Shown here: positions 44,471 through 55,823 of the stretch, in pieces
How the letters are laid out: every line of letters starts with the position of its first letter
Position numbering within the stretch: the first letter of the stretch is position 1
Source: Allantophomopsis cytisporea
Lineage: Eukaryota > Ascomycota > Leotiomycetes > Phacidiales > Phacidiaceae
Length of the DNA: 64,000 nt
Assembly: GCA_024752435.1 (NCBI GenBank)
Contig: CP103020.1
Location: forward strand, 1,736,001 to 1,800,000
Direction: 5' to 3'
Position numbers and translations under genes: made by a program
The notes under the pieces: generated by a model
Told to the model about the DNA's origin: nothing
Database searches by the model: none
Seen by the model: the letters and a program-made list of their open reading frames with translations, nothing else

Positions 44471-46261
44471 ATAACTAATGTATATGATTGACTGGTTGGC
44501 TATGTATATATACCAATATGATGACTTATGAAGATGCAATCCAGCTCGAATATTCCATGCGAGAGACAGATGAGGTGTGGCTGATTGAGAACCATATATA
44601 TGCCGTACCTCATAGGGTGTTCTAGGTAAGTTCCACGAATACTTTATGGATGTTGGAATTTGATAATGGTTATAGAGCCCTATTTTGTATGGCATATAGT
44701 TTGGCTCTGTCTTAAAGGCCATGTCATTGTCATCGTCCTTCGAACTACCTTTTAGTTATGCTCAACACTAAAGTTATATTTTTTTCGACTTACAACTTCG
44801 ATGCTCAAATCTCAGACGCTATTATATCCGATTGATAGCTGATCTTAGTGAAAGTAGAACAAGAATAGTCAGACATATACTTATACAGTTAGTTCAATAG
44901 ATAGTTGTAGAAAGATACAACAGTATTTCAAAGGAGCTAGACACACAAAGGGTTATTAACTAGCCTTTACACGATCCGAGGCTAAAAAACAAGACATAGA
45001 AATTACATATATCATTTTATATGTAAGTAATAAAACCTCAAACATGTTCCAGGCTATTGAGAAGCCTTATACCAGCCTTGCAGGTATAAATACCAACTCC
45101 TAAGCTCTCATAGTAAGTACCATAATTAAAGACATCAAATTATTTTTCATCGTTGCTATGAGCACTGTTACCTTCTAGGATGTACTCGAGCAATCTTCGA
45201 CAATCTTCATCAACTACTCTCTCATCGTCACCTATAAACGTCAGCGTTTCGAAAATCATCCACGTTTCGTGGAGCCGTACAACAGTTCAAAGACATCGAC
45301 CGGACTCTAACCTAGATTGACAAATATAGCTTGTCGAAACTCTTTCCTTTTGCGTGTAGAAAACAATGTCGAATGTCGGGTGTTCTATAGATAATTAGAC
45401 TGATGATGTCTAATGCAGAAGGCACAATTGTTGGCCTACAACGGTATTTTCAAGTGACCTTCTTTACTCCTAATTTTCAATATTTCCACCACCATTCGGG
45501 CTCCATTGCATCACAGCGCTCTTTATTGACCACAGTGAATATGACTCGTAGCTTTCTGAAGTTAAACATAGGATGCTTCTATATTCTATATATTTTACTT
45601 TTAGAAATCCTATGGACTGTTCTGAACTTGTTGCTAGGGGACATAGGAGTGAAAACAAACGCATTGTGTAGTTGTATATATGCATGTTGGCAACTCATAT
45701 CAGAAGGTACCTCAAGTGCAATGGTGGGTTGGCATAGACATGTACCACAGACCATTCTCATACCAGATCACCTGCAGTATGTTGTTTGGAGATTTCTCAT
45801 GAGAATAGTGAGCTACTTGGCAAGAGTTGAAATCAAAGCTGTAATGTGATTTCTCACAACTAAAGCCAGGGACTAGAAATCCGAGACACCTCCAAGATAT
45901 CTTCTCTCCATTTCGTATTTCATCATCAACTACAATTATAACAAAATCACTCATAGAGCAAGTCAACAGCAACAAAGCATAAATTCGCGGGTATCTGGGT
46001 ATCGAAACTAACAGCAACGCTACACAAGCCCACCCAGCACCCCAGCTAACCCTCGCCATCCTCTCGCCCACAGTCCCACCCCCATAAGTCCCAGCGTCCC
46101 ATCTCCCTCCATCCACAAGCATATCCAGTCAATTAATTCGCCTTCGCTCCACTAAACTCGCAATAGCTTATTAAAACAAAAACGTCAAGCCTCCTCCATT
46201 ACATCTCCCCCCCTCGTCATGACTTCATCCCGGGTATATTCGCTGCAGGAATGCGCTACGC
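44471..46261. other. Intergenic region, A/T-rich
   Basis: No supported gene. 44750-45350 is strongly AT-rich, with repeated short AT words, and could be decayed sequence. The 148-codon frame at 45403-45849 is Cys/Trp/Leu-biased and has no motif. Convergent 3' ends of the two flanking genes lie at the borders. Confidence 0.5.
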
Positions 46262-47073
46262 TTATGCAACGACTGGCTTGACGTCCTGAGTTGTGGTTGC
46301 GGGCTCAGCTGGGGCGGCGGATGGTTCGATTGGAGTTGGGGGGTCGAGGTCGGAGACTATCATTACATATTAAAATTATGCACAAAAAAGTGGAGGTTTG
46401 AGGAGAATAAGTGAAGAGTATGAGATAGAGGACTTACCACCATTCTCCTCAGTCTTTGGAACGGTAATAGCAGGTGCGGAGGCCTCGGCCTTTGGCTCCT
46501 CAGTGCCGGTAGCGTTGACCTTCTCAGGCTCCTCGGTGGTCTTAGGGGGCTCAGTGGCCGCATCTGGGACAACTGGGGCAGTCTCGGCGATGGCTCCCTC
46601 GGTGGCAGCTGCGCAGTGTTAGTAATCATTCCTCTTCTCATTTATGCTTATAAATTGTCGAGATGAGTCAGATTGGTAACTTACGGGCAGCTGCGGTCTC
46701 CTCAGTCTTTGGAGCATCGGCGGCGGCAGCTCCCTCAGCTGGCTTTGTCTCGGTCTTAGGAGTGTCGGTGGTCTTAGCCGCCTTCTTCTCCTTGCGGCTC
46801 GCGATGATGGCCTTAATCTTCAGCTTAAGCTGGGAGATGGCATTTGGTGCTTTTTCTCCCACGAGTTAGCACGCATTCTTCCATGTTTGTTCTATGATTC
46901 AAATTGTGTGCGCCATGATGGGTTGGCAAGGACTATGTGGGCTGACAGATGTGTCGTGTGTCTTGTTGTTGGCGGTACATTTGATGGTGGTTGAGCTTTT
47001 GATAACGGGGGATGGAGCTCCCTTGCTCACTTCGCGCTAAAGAAAAGAAACGATACTTACGAACTCCTGGCAT
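46262..47073 (-). CDS. Pro/Ala/Glu/Thr-rich small protein of unknown function
   Basis: Four exons on the minus strand, 47073-47061, 46849-46685, 46608-46438 and 46356-46262, give 147 aa. Every junction is in phase, with GTAAGT donors at the first three exons. It begins with a tiny first exon (MPGV), then a basic amphipathic helix (NAISQLKLKIKAIIASRKEK), followed by a long Ala/Pro/Glu/Thr tail with repeated PKTEE, EPPKTTEEPEK and EEPKAEA units, ending DVKPVVA. The helix plus acidic disordered tail suggests a small scaffold-like or membrane-associating protein. I do not recognise a family. The plus-strand frames over this region are antisense artefacts of the biased composition. Confidence 0.72.
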
Positions 47074-48994
47074 GATGGCGGTGATGATTTGATACGAAAT
47101 AAATGGATCGTGTGATATTTTCTTCGGGATCGTATATGGGCTACGATGAACGGCGAGAAGGTGAGAGTAGTTGATAGATGTTGTAATGAGTTGGTTGTTG
47201 GGAAGATCGGGAGGACGGAGGAGGGCTGTTAGATAGTTGGTTCTTTGCGAACTGCTGTTGCAATCAACGTCTTTTTCCGAGTCTAACCTCTTTTGCTGAG
47301 ACTAGGTAGTTTTGGCCTTGGGTGAGATGAGATGGACCTGGGATGGGGGTTGGTGTAAGTAGGCGGTAGGTAGGTAGGCGAAGAACAATGTGCGAGTGCG
47401 AGGGGGTGAACGAGTGGACGGTGGGAGTATCTGATGATGGGATCGAGACCTCTCTGCCTTTGCTGACGAGCTGTGAGTGATTGAGTGACTGATTGAAAGA
47501 GTGACTGGGTGAGTGCGCAAAAGAATGTGAGTTGAAAGAGAAAGTGAAGATGATATGGAGATAGATGGACGTGAAGTACGATAGCTGCTACATATATGTC
47601 TGCTCCGTGTATATGTTCGCATTGAATATGTATGTATGTATGCTGCACAACTCTCTTTCCCCCCCTTCTGCACAACGTGTTTCTGTTCTCCTCTCTCGTG
47701 CCCCCTCCTCCTCCTCCACAACGCACCTCTTCATCTCCCTCCACTCTCTCACCTACTAACCCCTCCCGTCACCACATCTCATTAATTTCCATTCCATTTC
47801 CGTTTCCATTCCCGGGAGAGGAAGAGTGTCTCTCGGTGTTGGATGGCAAGGGGAGAGGGAGATCATCTCATCTACGGAACATGGTACTGGAACTACAAAG
47901 AATACCTACGTGTGTATCGATAATCTAAGGCTCACACTTTCCATTCTGATCCCTCCCGATCATTTCAGAGCTCGTACGCCTCGTCGGTCAAAACTTCTTA
48001 TCCGCGGCGTAGCGAACCGTTCCATAGTGCCCATGGTTCGCCCATGCCGTTCCTACCGTTGAGGCCTGCAAAGCAAACCGTGTCTCAACGACTTCAACCC
48101 AGTACAGAACAGAGCAAGCATACAGCCATTCAGAAATAACTATACAGATCTTGCTATGGTTTCTGGCCATCTCTTCCTCATCCATGACTCCCATCATCAA
48201 CCACAGCGCGCCTATCTATGTTTGATTACAACTAACGTACCTTAGTCACAGAACAATCTCCAGATACTGCGCATCAAAATCACGGCGAAAATTGGTTGGT
48301 GGAACAACCCCATCACACAAATCACCAAATCAAAGTCACAAATTCAAAGGGGGGGTTCCAGTCACTGATGCGATCTACTCGAGATTCAGTGCAATCCCCT
48401 TAAGAAAATATAATTTCTATTTGTCTGGATTCTGAACCCTTGGGTCCACAATTACTGCCATCAAAGAAGCCACTAATGTGATCTAGCGGGAACCGTCGCG
48501 CGGACTGTTAAATCGCTTGTGCCTACCCCACACTGTCCGTCGTTCAGGTACTGGATCAGGAAACCAGGTACCGTCTCGTACCATGGTAATGTACCTACGT
48601 CAGTCAATCACAGAACGGTTTTCCATGTACAGTGTTCCCGTCGCAGACATACCTCACGACGCCGGAAGCAACCTATATCGCTTTGGTCATAAGTCTATTC
48701 TTATACTTTCCCTGAAGAAAAAGAAGAAAAAATGTCTTATGGCAATCGCTTCCGGCAATATAGAAGGGAAGAGGACCCAATATATTACCCTTCTAGCGCC
48801 GAATTTAACTCCGAAAGTGACACGGCCGGAGATCTTGTTGATCAAAGTCAAGCCGACATGTTCCCAATATTATGAATAGTATAGACAAGCGCAAGGTATC
48901 TAAGACATTTACGGGTCCGGCCAGGGCATGCGAGATTTGACGATTTCGGCCGGTAAACGCTGTCTAGCTGAAGCATCCTTCCAGTCTTAAAATT
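47074..48994. other. Intergenic region
   Basis: No supported gene. Minus-strand frames at 47283-47744 are low-complexity (Gly/Arg/Ser). The stretch 47640-47780 is a C/T-rich tract. A plus frame at 48517-48879 has no motif. It holds the 5' leader of the Pro/Glu-rich gene and the 3' UTR of the PTPA gene. Confidence 0.45.
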
Positions 48995-50540
48995 CTACTT
49001 CGCCCACGGAGCTTTTGTGCCTTCCATAGTCGTGTTGCGGTTAGACTGGTTTGCGGGTATTGCATTTGAAAAATCCGTGCCACTGGATTTTGCCAACGGT
49101 GCTCGAGTTGGAGGCATCATGGTTTGAGAAAGGGAAGGCTGCTGAGATCGGTTTGCCCATGGTGCCGCAGTTGGTGCAAATCCCGAAGATGCGGGCTTTG
49201 AAGCCCAAGGCGCCCTTGTACTTTCTTGCGCCGGGTGGCGTGAAGTTGGTGCAGCACCAGTGTCGGCTGTGACAGAGATTGAATGGCTTGAGGGCTGATT
49301 CGATGTGTGCACGGTGGATGATGGGGCTATTGCACCTGGATCCTGCTCCCAACTGAAAAGAGATCCGAATGGGAAGTGTTGCACTACCGGGAATTTCGAA
49401 AGAACTTCGGCATTGTACATTTTTAACATACCCTAAGTATTATTAGCACCATGGAAGGTCATAGAGCGTATAATCACATACCTTATTAATCTTGCCCCAT
49501 CCTGCCTTGATTCCCGATATGTCAAATAAGATTGGGCTATGCTCCCAGAATGGTCCTGTTTTTACGTCGTTGATAAATCCTATAGCAGCAAAGTACATGT
49601 TCGTCTTGCGCTCCCGATCCACAATGTTCTTTTTCGCAACGTCAGACGGATTTGGAGCATTTGTAAGTGCGCCTTCAATCGGCATACTTTCGCCAGATCC
49701 AATTGGAGGACAGAGCTGGGCTGAACCAACTATATATGGTATAAAAGAATGATCATCGAGACCCCAGACACCATGCGTTCCAGCAGGCTCTAGTGTATAT
49801 GTAAGGATGAGGCGTCGGATCAACTGAAGATATCTGAGATGTATCAGTCAGCATGTATATATACAAGATACGGTATGATGTACTTACACCTCAATAACAC
49901 CGATTACAATACTTCTCTCAGTATTGCCGTCTGGGGACTCTGGGAATCCTCCAAGCTTCCAAACACATCCCAGAAACGCCAAAAAGCTCAACTCGTGTCC
50001 CGTACCGTAATCCAAACGCTGAGAGCTGCCAAATGCCCCCATGAGGTATTGTGCAAGCTCATCTTTTGCAGTTGCGCTTCCGTTTCCTACACCACCTTTT
50101 GATATGTCTGCCGGAAGGTAGTCGTCGAGAAGTTTCGGGATCCTCTCCTCCAAGATCTTGTAGAATTTTCGAAAGCTGATATTTCCAAATCGTCTCGGTC
50201 CTGTAGCAGGTGGTGCTTGCTCAATGATCAATTCGATTTCGTGCAACATATCCATTAGTTTCCTGACCGGTTCTTCGATGATGACTGCAGGTGAGTTGAG
50301 CTCCCAGCTCTGAGTTTTAATGTTCGAAGTTGCGTCTGTAAACTGCCGTGGGCACATGGCGACGTTCAGCTGCATGATAAACGTCACGATATCAGCGTAC
50401 GCCTTCGACGTGAGAAACGCAGGGACATCATGGCCTTCATTGATCTTTTTCACCGGTTTGATAAAGGTATGGGGTTGAGATCGGTCGAGTACAGGTAAAG
50501 TACGGGTGTTGATGGACCGTACATCCGATGTTGTTGCCAT
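48995..50540 (-). CDS. RRD1: Serine/threonine phosphatase 2A activator (PTPA/Rrd, peptidyl-prolyl isomerase)
   Basis: Exons 50540-49888, 49833-49482 and 49432-48995 give 480 aa. The PTPA fold is clear: FLTSKAYADIVTFIMQLN, ATGPRRFGNISFRKFYKILE, YLMGAFGSSQRLDYGTGHEL, SFLAFLGCVWKLG, AGTHGVWGLDDHSFIPYIVG and GPFWEHSPILFDISGI, then GWGKINKGMLKMYNAEVLSK and the FPVVQHFPFG end of the domain. PTPA/Rrd proteins activate PP2A-type catalytic subunits and have isomerase activity. After the domain comes a fungal-type tail of about 120 residues, Ser/Thr/Pro-rich, with repeated APWA motifs (RAPWASK, AAPWANR and KAPWAK at the end). RRD1 versus RRD2 orthology is inferred from the presence of this long tail. 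It is divergent from the AT-hook gene, with 286 bp between starts. Confidence 0.92.
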
Positions 50541-50826
50541 GTTGTCTGTTGTGAGTTAGGATGGAGCGTCTTGCGTCACTGAGCATTTGAGGGCGCAAGC
50601 TGTATGCTGTGCTAGCGGAACCTTGTTAGCGGGAGCAACCGTTAGCTTTGTTGTGATTGAGCTAACCTGGAAACCTCATGGACGCTGGGAACCTCGCGAC
50701 GTTTGGTCACATGCTTCGTTCGGGCAGAGTCGAGATCGCTGTTCTTCTGCGCGTATGACCCTTGGAATCAATTCTCGTTTCTCTATCTAATTTACGAAAT
50801 TGAAGAGACGGTTAGAGTTCTGCAAA
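50541..50826. promoter_or_regulatory. Compact divergent promoter, PTPA gene / AT-hook gene
   Basis: The 286 bp between two head-to-head start codons must serve both genes. No diagnostic motif was identified. Confidence 0.5.
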
Positions 50827-53800
50827 ATGGCTCGTTCAAATCCTTCAATGGGACGCATTGATGACGAAGATGAAGTAGAGCCTTCAACACCTAATAGTAA
50901 GTTTACGTAAACTTGTTATTATACTATGATAATGAATTAAGTTATAGCGAGAGCGGGTCACAGAACTGATGGAGAAGAGCTGGAGGAAGAGGATGATGGG
51001 ACGAATATGTCAGCCATAATCAACACTGCATCTGGGAAAAAGACTTCGCGGACAGCCCCACCAAGCTCACTGGGCTTACTTCAGAGGGTCACCGGAGGGT
51101 TTTCCAAACTTGTGTATGGGGGTTCGGCCACATCCCCGAAACCCCCAGAGCAGGGCGGTGACATGTTGGAAAACTCTGTTGAGACAGATGGATTATCAGA
51201 TGAGGCCTTAATTGAGCATACCCCTTCGGAACCTAAGAACATTGCCATGACTGGCACTGCTGATGAGCAGCTTGCCACAAGCTCGCCCCCCGCGCAAATC
51301 TCTGAAGAAAACGATTCATCACGTAGACCTAGAGTAGACATATATGATCTGATGGCTCCGGAAAACCATCCACCGCCACAATCGCCTCGCTCGATACATC
51401 GGAAGATCCGAAGATCTGGAGCCAGACGGTCAATGATGTCGCGTACTGATGAAGAAAAGAGTGCCCATGACCGTGGGGAGGGAAATCCTCAAATGCACCA
51501 TCGCGAGCCATCGAACTCGACTTTGGATGGTGGGCCAGTTCAAAAGACTACTGTGAATGGGATTGGGCAAACCTTAGAACCCCAAAATATGGACAAAAAG
51601 ATCGATGATGAAGATCTATCCACAGAACCACAAGGGCAGTCCGAACAGTCAAAGAGAGGCCGGGGCCGGCCACAAAAGATCAAAGAGAACATCGCAGCGA
51701 CCCGAGTGTCCGAACGCAAAGCAGACGAGACACTAGGTAAACAGGGAAGGAGAAATCATGAGGAATCGGCTGCTGAGAACCACTCGAAAGCCGCGGAAAA
51801 CGTTGGAAATCCTAAGAAGAAGCGGAAGAAGAATACTGAGGACGTGGATATTGCGCCCGCAGCACAAAGGACTACGAGAACCACAAGAAGCAGTGCAAGA
51901 TCTACCGCAGACGATCCTTCCGAACAAACCAAAGTATCGTCAAAACCAGATTATGAAGACCAAGGGGAAAGGGTAATGAAATTATCACTGCGGAACAGGA
52001 CACCGCAGGAATCTCCCCAGAAGCGAGGCGAAACTTTGCGTACCGCCTCTCCTGACCTTGATGCTGATGTAGAGCAACCCATTGACGCGGTAGATGATAT
52101 ACTTGTCTCTCCCACTCCAGAAGGCCCTCCGCAAGCCGAGGCCACGAGATCAAGAAACGCCAGGGTGGCAGCAGACGTTATCATGGAAGACGTGGAGGAC
52201 GTAAGTGACGAAGACTCAGACCACAATGTGGATGGAGGCGAAAGTCAAGAAGGGGGTGAAGAAGATGCCGAAGAGGAAGACGACAATGAAGATGAAGAGG
52301 AGGATGGGATAGATTCAGGCTCGGCTCCAGTTGAAACTCCCGCTCTTACACAGCAAGATTTTTGGACTGAACCTATTACAAGCGATGATATTAAATATAT
52401 GAGGGACCTGATGAAACACGTTTGTGCTAAGAATCAGGGCGGGACATGGTCGAAGCAACAAAAGCCCAATATCTACACCAAACGTAGCAAGATCATGACA
52501 AAATGGACGAAAAAGATCATCGACGAATACAAAGAAGTTCTCCAAAAGTCTAACGGTGGAACTGCAGAGGATATTGATCGTTTGCAAGTAGCACATGATG
52601 TTATTGAAGCAAATTTGGAAAAAATAAAGGGGAATGTTTCCCAGATTGTGGACTCAGATTTACTGGCGAACACATCACATGAAACCAGATCCCATTTGTT
52701 GGAGGATTTATATGCCCACAGCATCCCTGATTTAGTGGAATTAGTATCGGTCGCTTTTGAGACGTATACATATGAGGATAACAAGTTGAAAACGAATGCC
52801 TTGGTTGAAGTTACCCAGATTTTGGGTTACTTGCACGATCTTTGCAAGATAGCACGTGCTCAGCCAAAATTGCTACAACCAAATTATGCGGACTATCAGT
52901 TATCAAAACCCACGAGTAGTCTAATCCCCAGAGTCTCAAGTCTTCTTAACAAATGCAACATAGAACGCGACAAGAGAGTGGAGGCAGAGCGACAAGCAAA
53001 ATGGAAAGCTGGGGCTCCTGGACGAGCACGAAAACGCGTGGAACAGGAAGCCGAACGATTGCGAACTCAACCAACACAAACTACCCAAGGACCCCAAGCA
53101 GCCCGAGCACCATCGACAAATCGCTCACAGAGTATCCCGCACAGTAGTTCTTTTCGGCCATTCGATGCCGTCGCCAAACTGCTCCCTCACCCAGAACCAG
53201 AGACCGATGTCCAAAGAGCCGCCAGGGCCGAACAGGTGGCTTGGAAAGCCGCAGAGGAAGCCAAGGAAACGGCAAGACATTATCGTCTATGGGCACGGCG
53301 TTTTGATCATGATTCATCCAATGACACATACCGTGAGAATGTCAATATTTGGGCTGAAGAACTGAATGTTAAGTTGGATGAGGCTATGAAGGCTGAAGAG
53401 ACGAAGGTTGAGCTGTGTGAGGCGATTGGCTTGAACCCCTCTTCTTCAAAGATTGAGAACTTAGTTGTTGAATTCAGAACGCAGCCAGAATCGGGATATG
53501 TGCCAGAGTCTTCACCAATATCCACACGAAGGTCTGCACAAGCACCCTCTCACAGCTTAGGAGACTTGAAGGATATTTATGCTGGGCTGGGGCCTGGCTA
53601 TGAGGATCGTAACCCTCCAAAGGGTCCCACACCTGAATGGCGAGACGAAGCCACACTGATTTTGCTAGATGGATTGGAGCAACTAAAAGGTACAAATCTC
53701 TATACTATTAGTAGTCTGTCTATTGCTAACAGTTTCTCAGGACGGCCTGATAAATACGAGTTGATCATGCAACAGTTGCCAATGTATAGTCTTGATGATA

Positions 53801-53913
53801 TATTTTCGGCGGCTCACGAGTTCAAGGAGAACGTGTTGGAGCGTTGGAATGAAGACCGGAAAAAGAACCCAAGATGCCCACGTCCACCAGAATGGGTCTT
53901 TGATATATATTAG
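50827..53913 (+). CDS. Acidic nuclear protein with AT-hook, function unknown
   Basis: Exons 50827-50896, 50948-53689 and 53741-53913 give 994 aa. The N-terminal 450 residues are disordered and charged. They include an AT-hook, KRGRGRPQKIKEN (about residue 240), a basic NPKKKRKKN nuclear signal and a long Glu/Asp block (52180-52320). A structured central region begins DFWTEPITSDDIKYMRDLM and is mostly helical (TYTYEDNKLKTNALVEVTQI). A long basic and charged helix follows (RDKRVEAERQAKWKAGAPGR). The C-terminus EWRDEATLILLDGLEQLKG then RPDKYELIMQQLPMYSLDDI looks like a SANT/Myb-like helical unit, but I cannot name the family. The last intron is 51 nt and stop-free, so the unspliced frame reads through. 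Splicing is preferred for its GCTAAC branch and because it restores the continuous helix. DNA binding and a chromatin role are inference. Confidence 0.8.
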
Positions 53914-54674
53914 TATGGCTTATTGAATGTGGGAGTTGATGTTGTCGTCTTGTCAACGTTTTGTTTGCTATTGTATGTTGCTTGATATCTGAGTGCTTGC
54001 ATATCGTTTGTATATCTTCAATCGCTCTTTTCTCGTCTCAGGCGTAATATAGGGGTATCCAATAATTCGATTAACCACTCTGTGCACAAGACAGGCCTAG
54101 ACGTACGTATCCGAAAGATCTCCTCTAACTATCGATACCCAAAATCGACGATCTTTTGGTGCCTAAATTGGGAAGATGAAGGATGGGGACGTTGAATTGT
54201 GGGGATAGGGGCAACGGCAGCAGCAGTGAATTTGACGAGCGAAGTTCCGTTCGTATTGGAACTAATCTGCCTCAGTATCGATAGGTCGATGCCCCATAGA
54301 ACAGAACAGAAAGATAGGAATTTTCTATAAATTGCTACGAAAGTGCACAGAATCGCTGTCATTGATGATGGCTACGCGCGCATATTGATATGCCATTTAG
54401 TCGTCTGGATCATGGGACCGAAAACATAGACATCGATTTAAGCATTCCGCTCAAACACAACCTAGATACACATCTAAGGAGATCGTGTCCCTTCGGTCGT
54501 GCTCTTGCAGCCTTAGTCCCCCGGGGTTTGTCAACAGGTAGCCTTTGCTCGCTAATTCCCATGCGGACAACTTGCAAAGACCCCTGAAATCAACAAACAA
54601 AAGCGCGCGCGTGCCGAAGAATTTCGGGGTCGAGTAGAATAAGGGTGAGGGTTGTAGGAGTTGTATAGGAGGGA

Positions 54675-54720
54675 GTTCTGCTTCTGCTTCTGCTTCTGCT
54701 TCTGCTTCTGCTTCTGATTC
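54675..54720 (+). repeat. CTTCTG hexanucleotide repeat
   Basis: About seven consecutive copies of CTTCTG, then ATTCTG. The antisense frame reads repeated Glu-Ala. Confidence 0.9.
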
Positions 54721-55030
54721 TGCATGAGGGGAGAGCATTAAAGCAAGGCACGTTTACATGTGAGAGGAGAGATGCGCGAATGTGAAAGATGATGATGATC
54801 TGATGGATATGTATGTATGTATGTGGTATCGTAGGGCTTTCTTCTCCAATGATTGATGAATTGTTATGAATGCATGAGAAATTTCCACCAGAGCTGCCCC
54901 CTGCTCTTGTGCTGATATGCTTGGAGAGTCACACCCATCACACTCATATTCACTCGCTCACGCACACTCTGCCCGCACGCGCACAAGCACACACACCACA
55001 CCACGCACCTCCACAGAAACAAACCCGCAT

Positions 55031-55055
55031 TGCCTTGCCTTGCCTTGCCTTGCCT
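55031..55055 (+). repeat. CCTTG pentanucleotide repeat
   Basis: Four to five consecutive TGCCT/CCTTG units upstream of the coiled-coil gene. Confidence 0.85.
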
Positions 55056-55310
55056 GAACCCCCCTCCCCTCCCCTTATTATTAGCAGAAACAGGCATCGC
55101 TCCGATATACCTACATACATATTTGTGAAAGCAGAACCTGGAGAAGAACTTACTTCTGTTACATCCCATCGCATCGTCTGTTTCGTCTTGTTGTATCTAT
55201 CGACAACCTCTCAATCCTTTTATCAAGAAATAGAATATTTCTTGATTGATTACTTTGTTTTTTTCCTCTCCCTCCTCCCGCACCAGTCGTCCAGAAATCA
55301 TATCATAATA

Positions 55311-55330
55311 TCGCATCGCATCGCATCGCG
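55311..55330 (+). repeat. CATCG/TCGCA pentanucleotide repeat
   Basis: Four consecutive TCGCA units in the same leader. Confidence 0.8.
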
Positions 55331-55823
55331 TATTATTTGTTTGGTTCCGTGTTGCCATTCTCAACCCAACATATTTTTTTGGGCCCGAAGCGGTGAACGC
55401 CTTTTCAGCACACCCACCAGTTACAACTTTTAAGTGGTGAGTGAAAGTGTTGCTGTGTCTAGTCGCGGAGAACATCTTGTCTTTCCTACCCGTATTGTTT
55501 CATTCATTGGCTTTCCATTGCTTGCTTTGAGCCTGCCCATTGTTTCTAAGAACGTCTGACGTGTCGCAAGCTCTGATCTTCCCGGAACAAGAAGCTTGGG
55601 CGGTACCTCTCTCTATGCGCCTGCTCCTTTCACAATCTAGTCCGTAGAAATTCTTTTACTGATCGCCTTTGCCCTTGAATAGTTATTCTCAAGGCTCCAA
55701 GTAGCTCGAATCATCGCCAGAAATTCGAAATTCGAACTGTTGTCGGTGACTGGAAGCTCTTTCAGTTAAACACAGCTACCCCTCTACGCTTCCCCCCTCC
55801 AAATTTGTGCATACACCACCACC

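Larger units (their letters stand above)
53914..55823. other. Intergenic region and long 5' leader of the coiled-coil gene
   Basis: No supported gene. It contains a cluster of short tandem repeats (listed separately) and a long pyrimidine-rich leader from about 54870 to 55820. Frames over 54864-55475 on both strands come from the low-complexity sequence. Confidence 0.5.

Noticed and set aside
44750..45350. Possible repeat-induced-point-mutation relic of a transposon
   Set aside because: The stretch is AT-rich, but no terminal repeats or transposase fragments are visible, so there is no support.
45403..45849. 148-codon plus-strand frame
   Set aside because: Cys/Trp/Leu-biased, located in AT-rich spacer, with no homology that I recognise.
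47283..47744. Overlapping 139-153-codon minus-strand frames
   Set aside because: Low-complexity Gly/Arg/Ser/Pro sequence in a leader region. Two frames are equally open.
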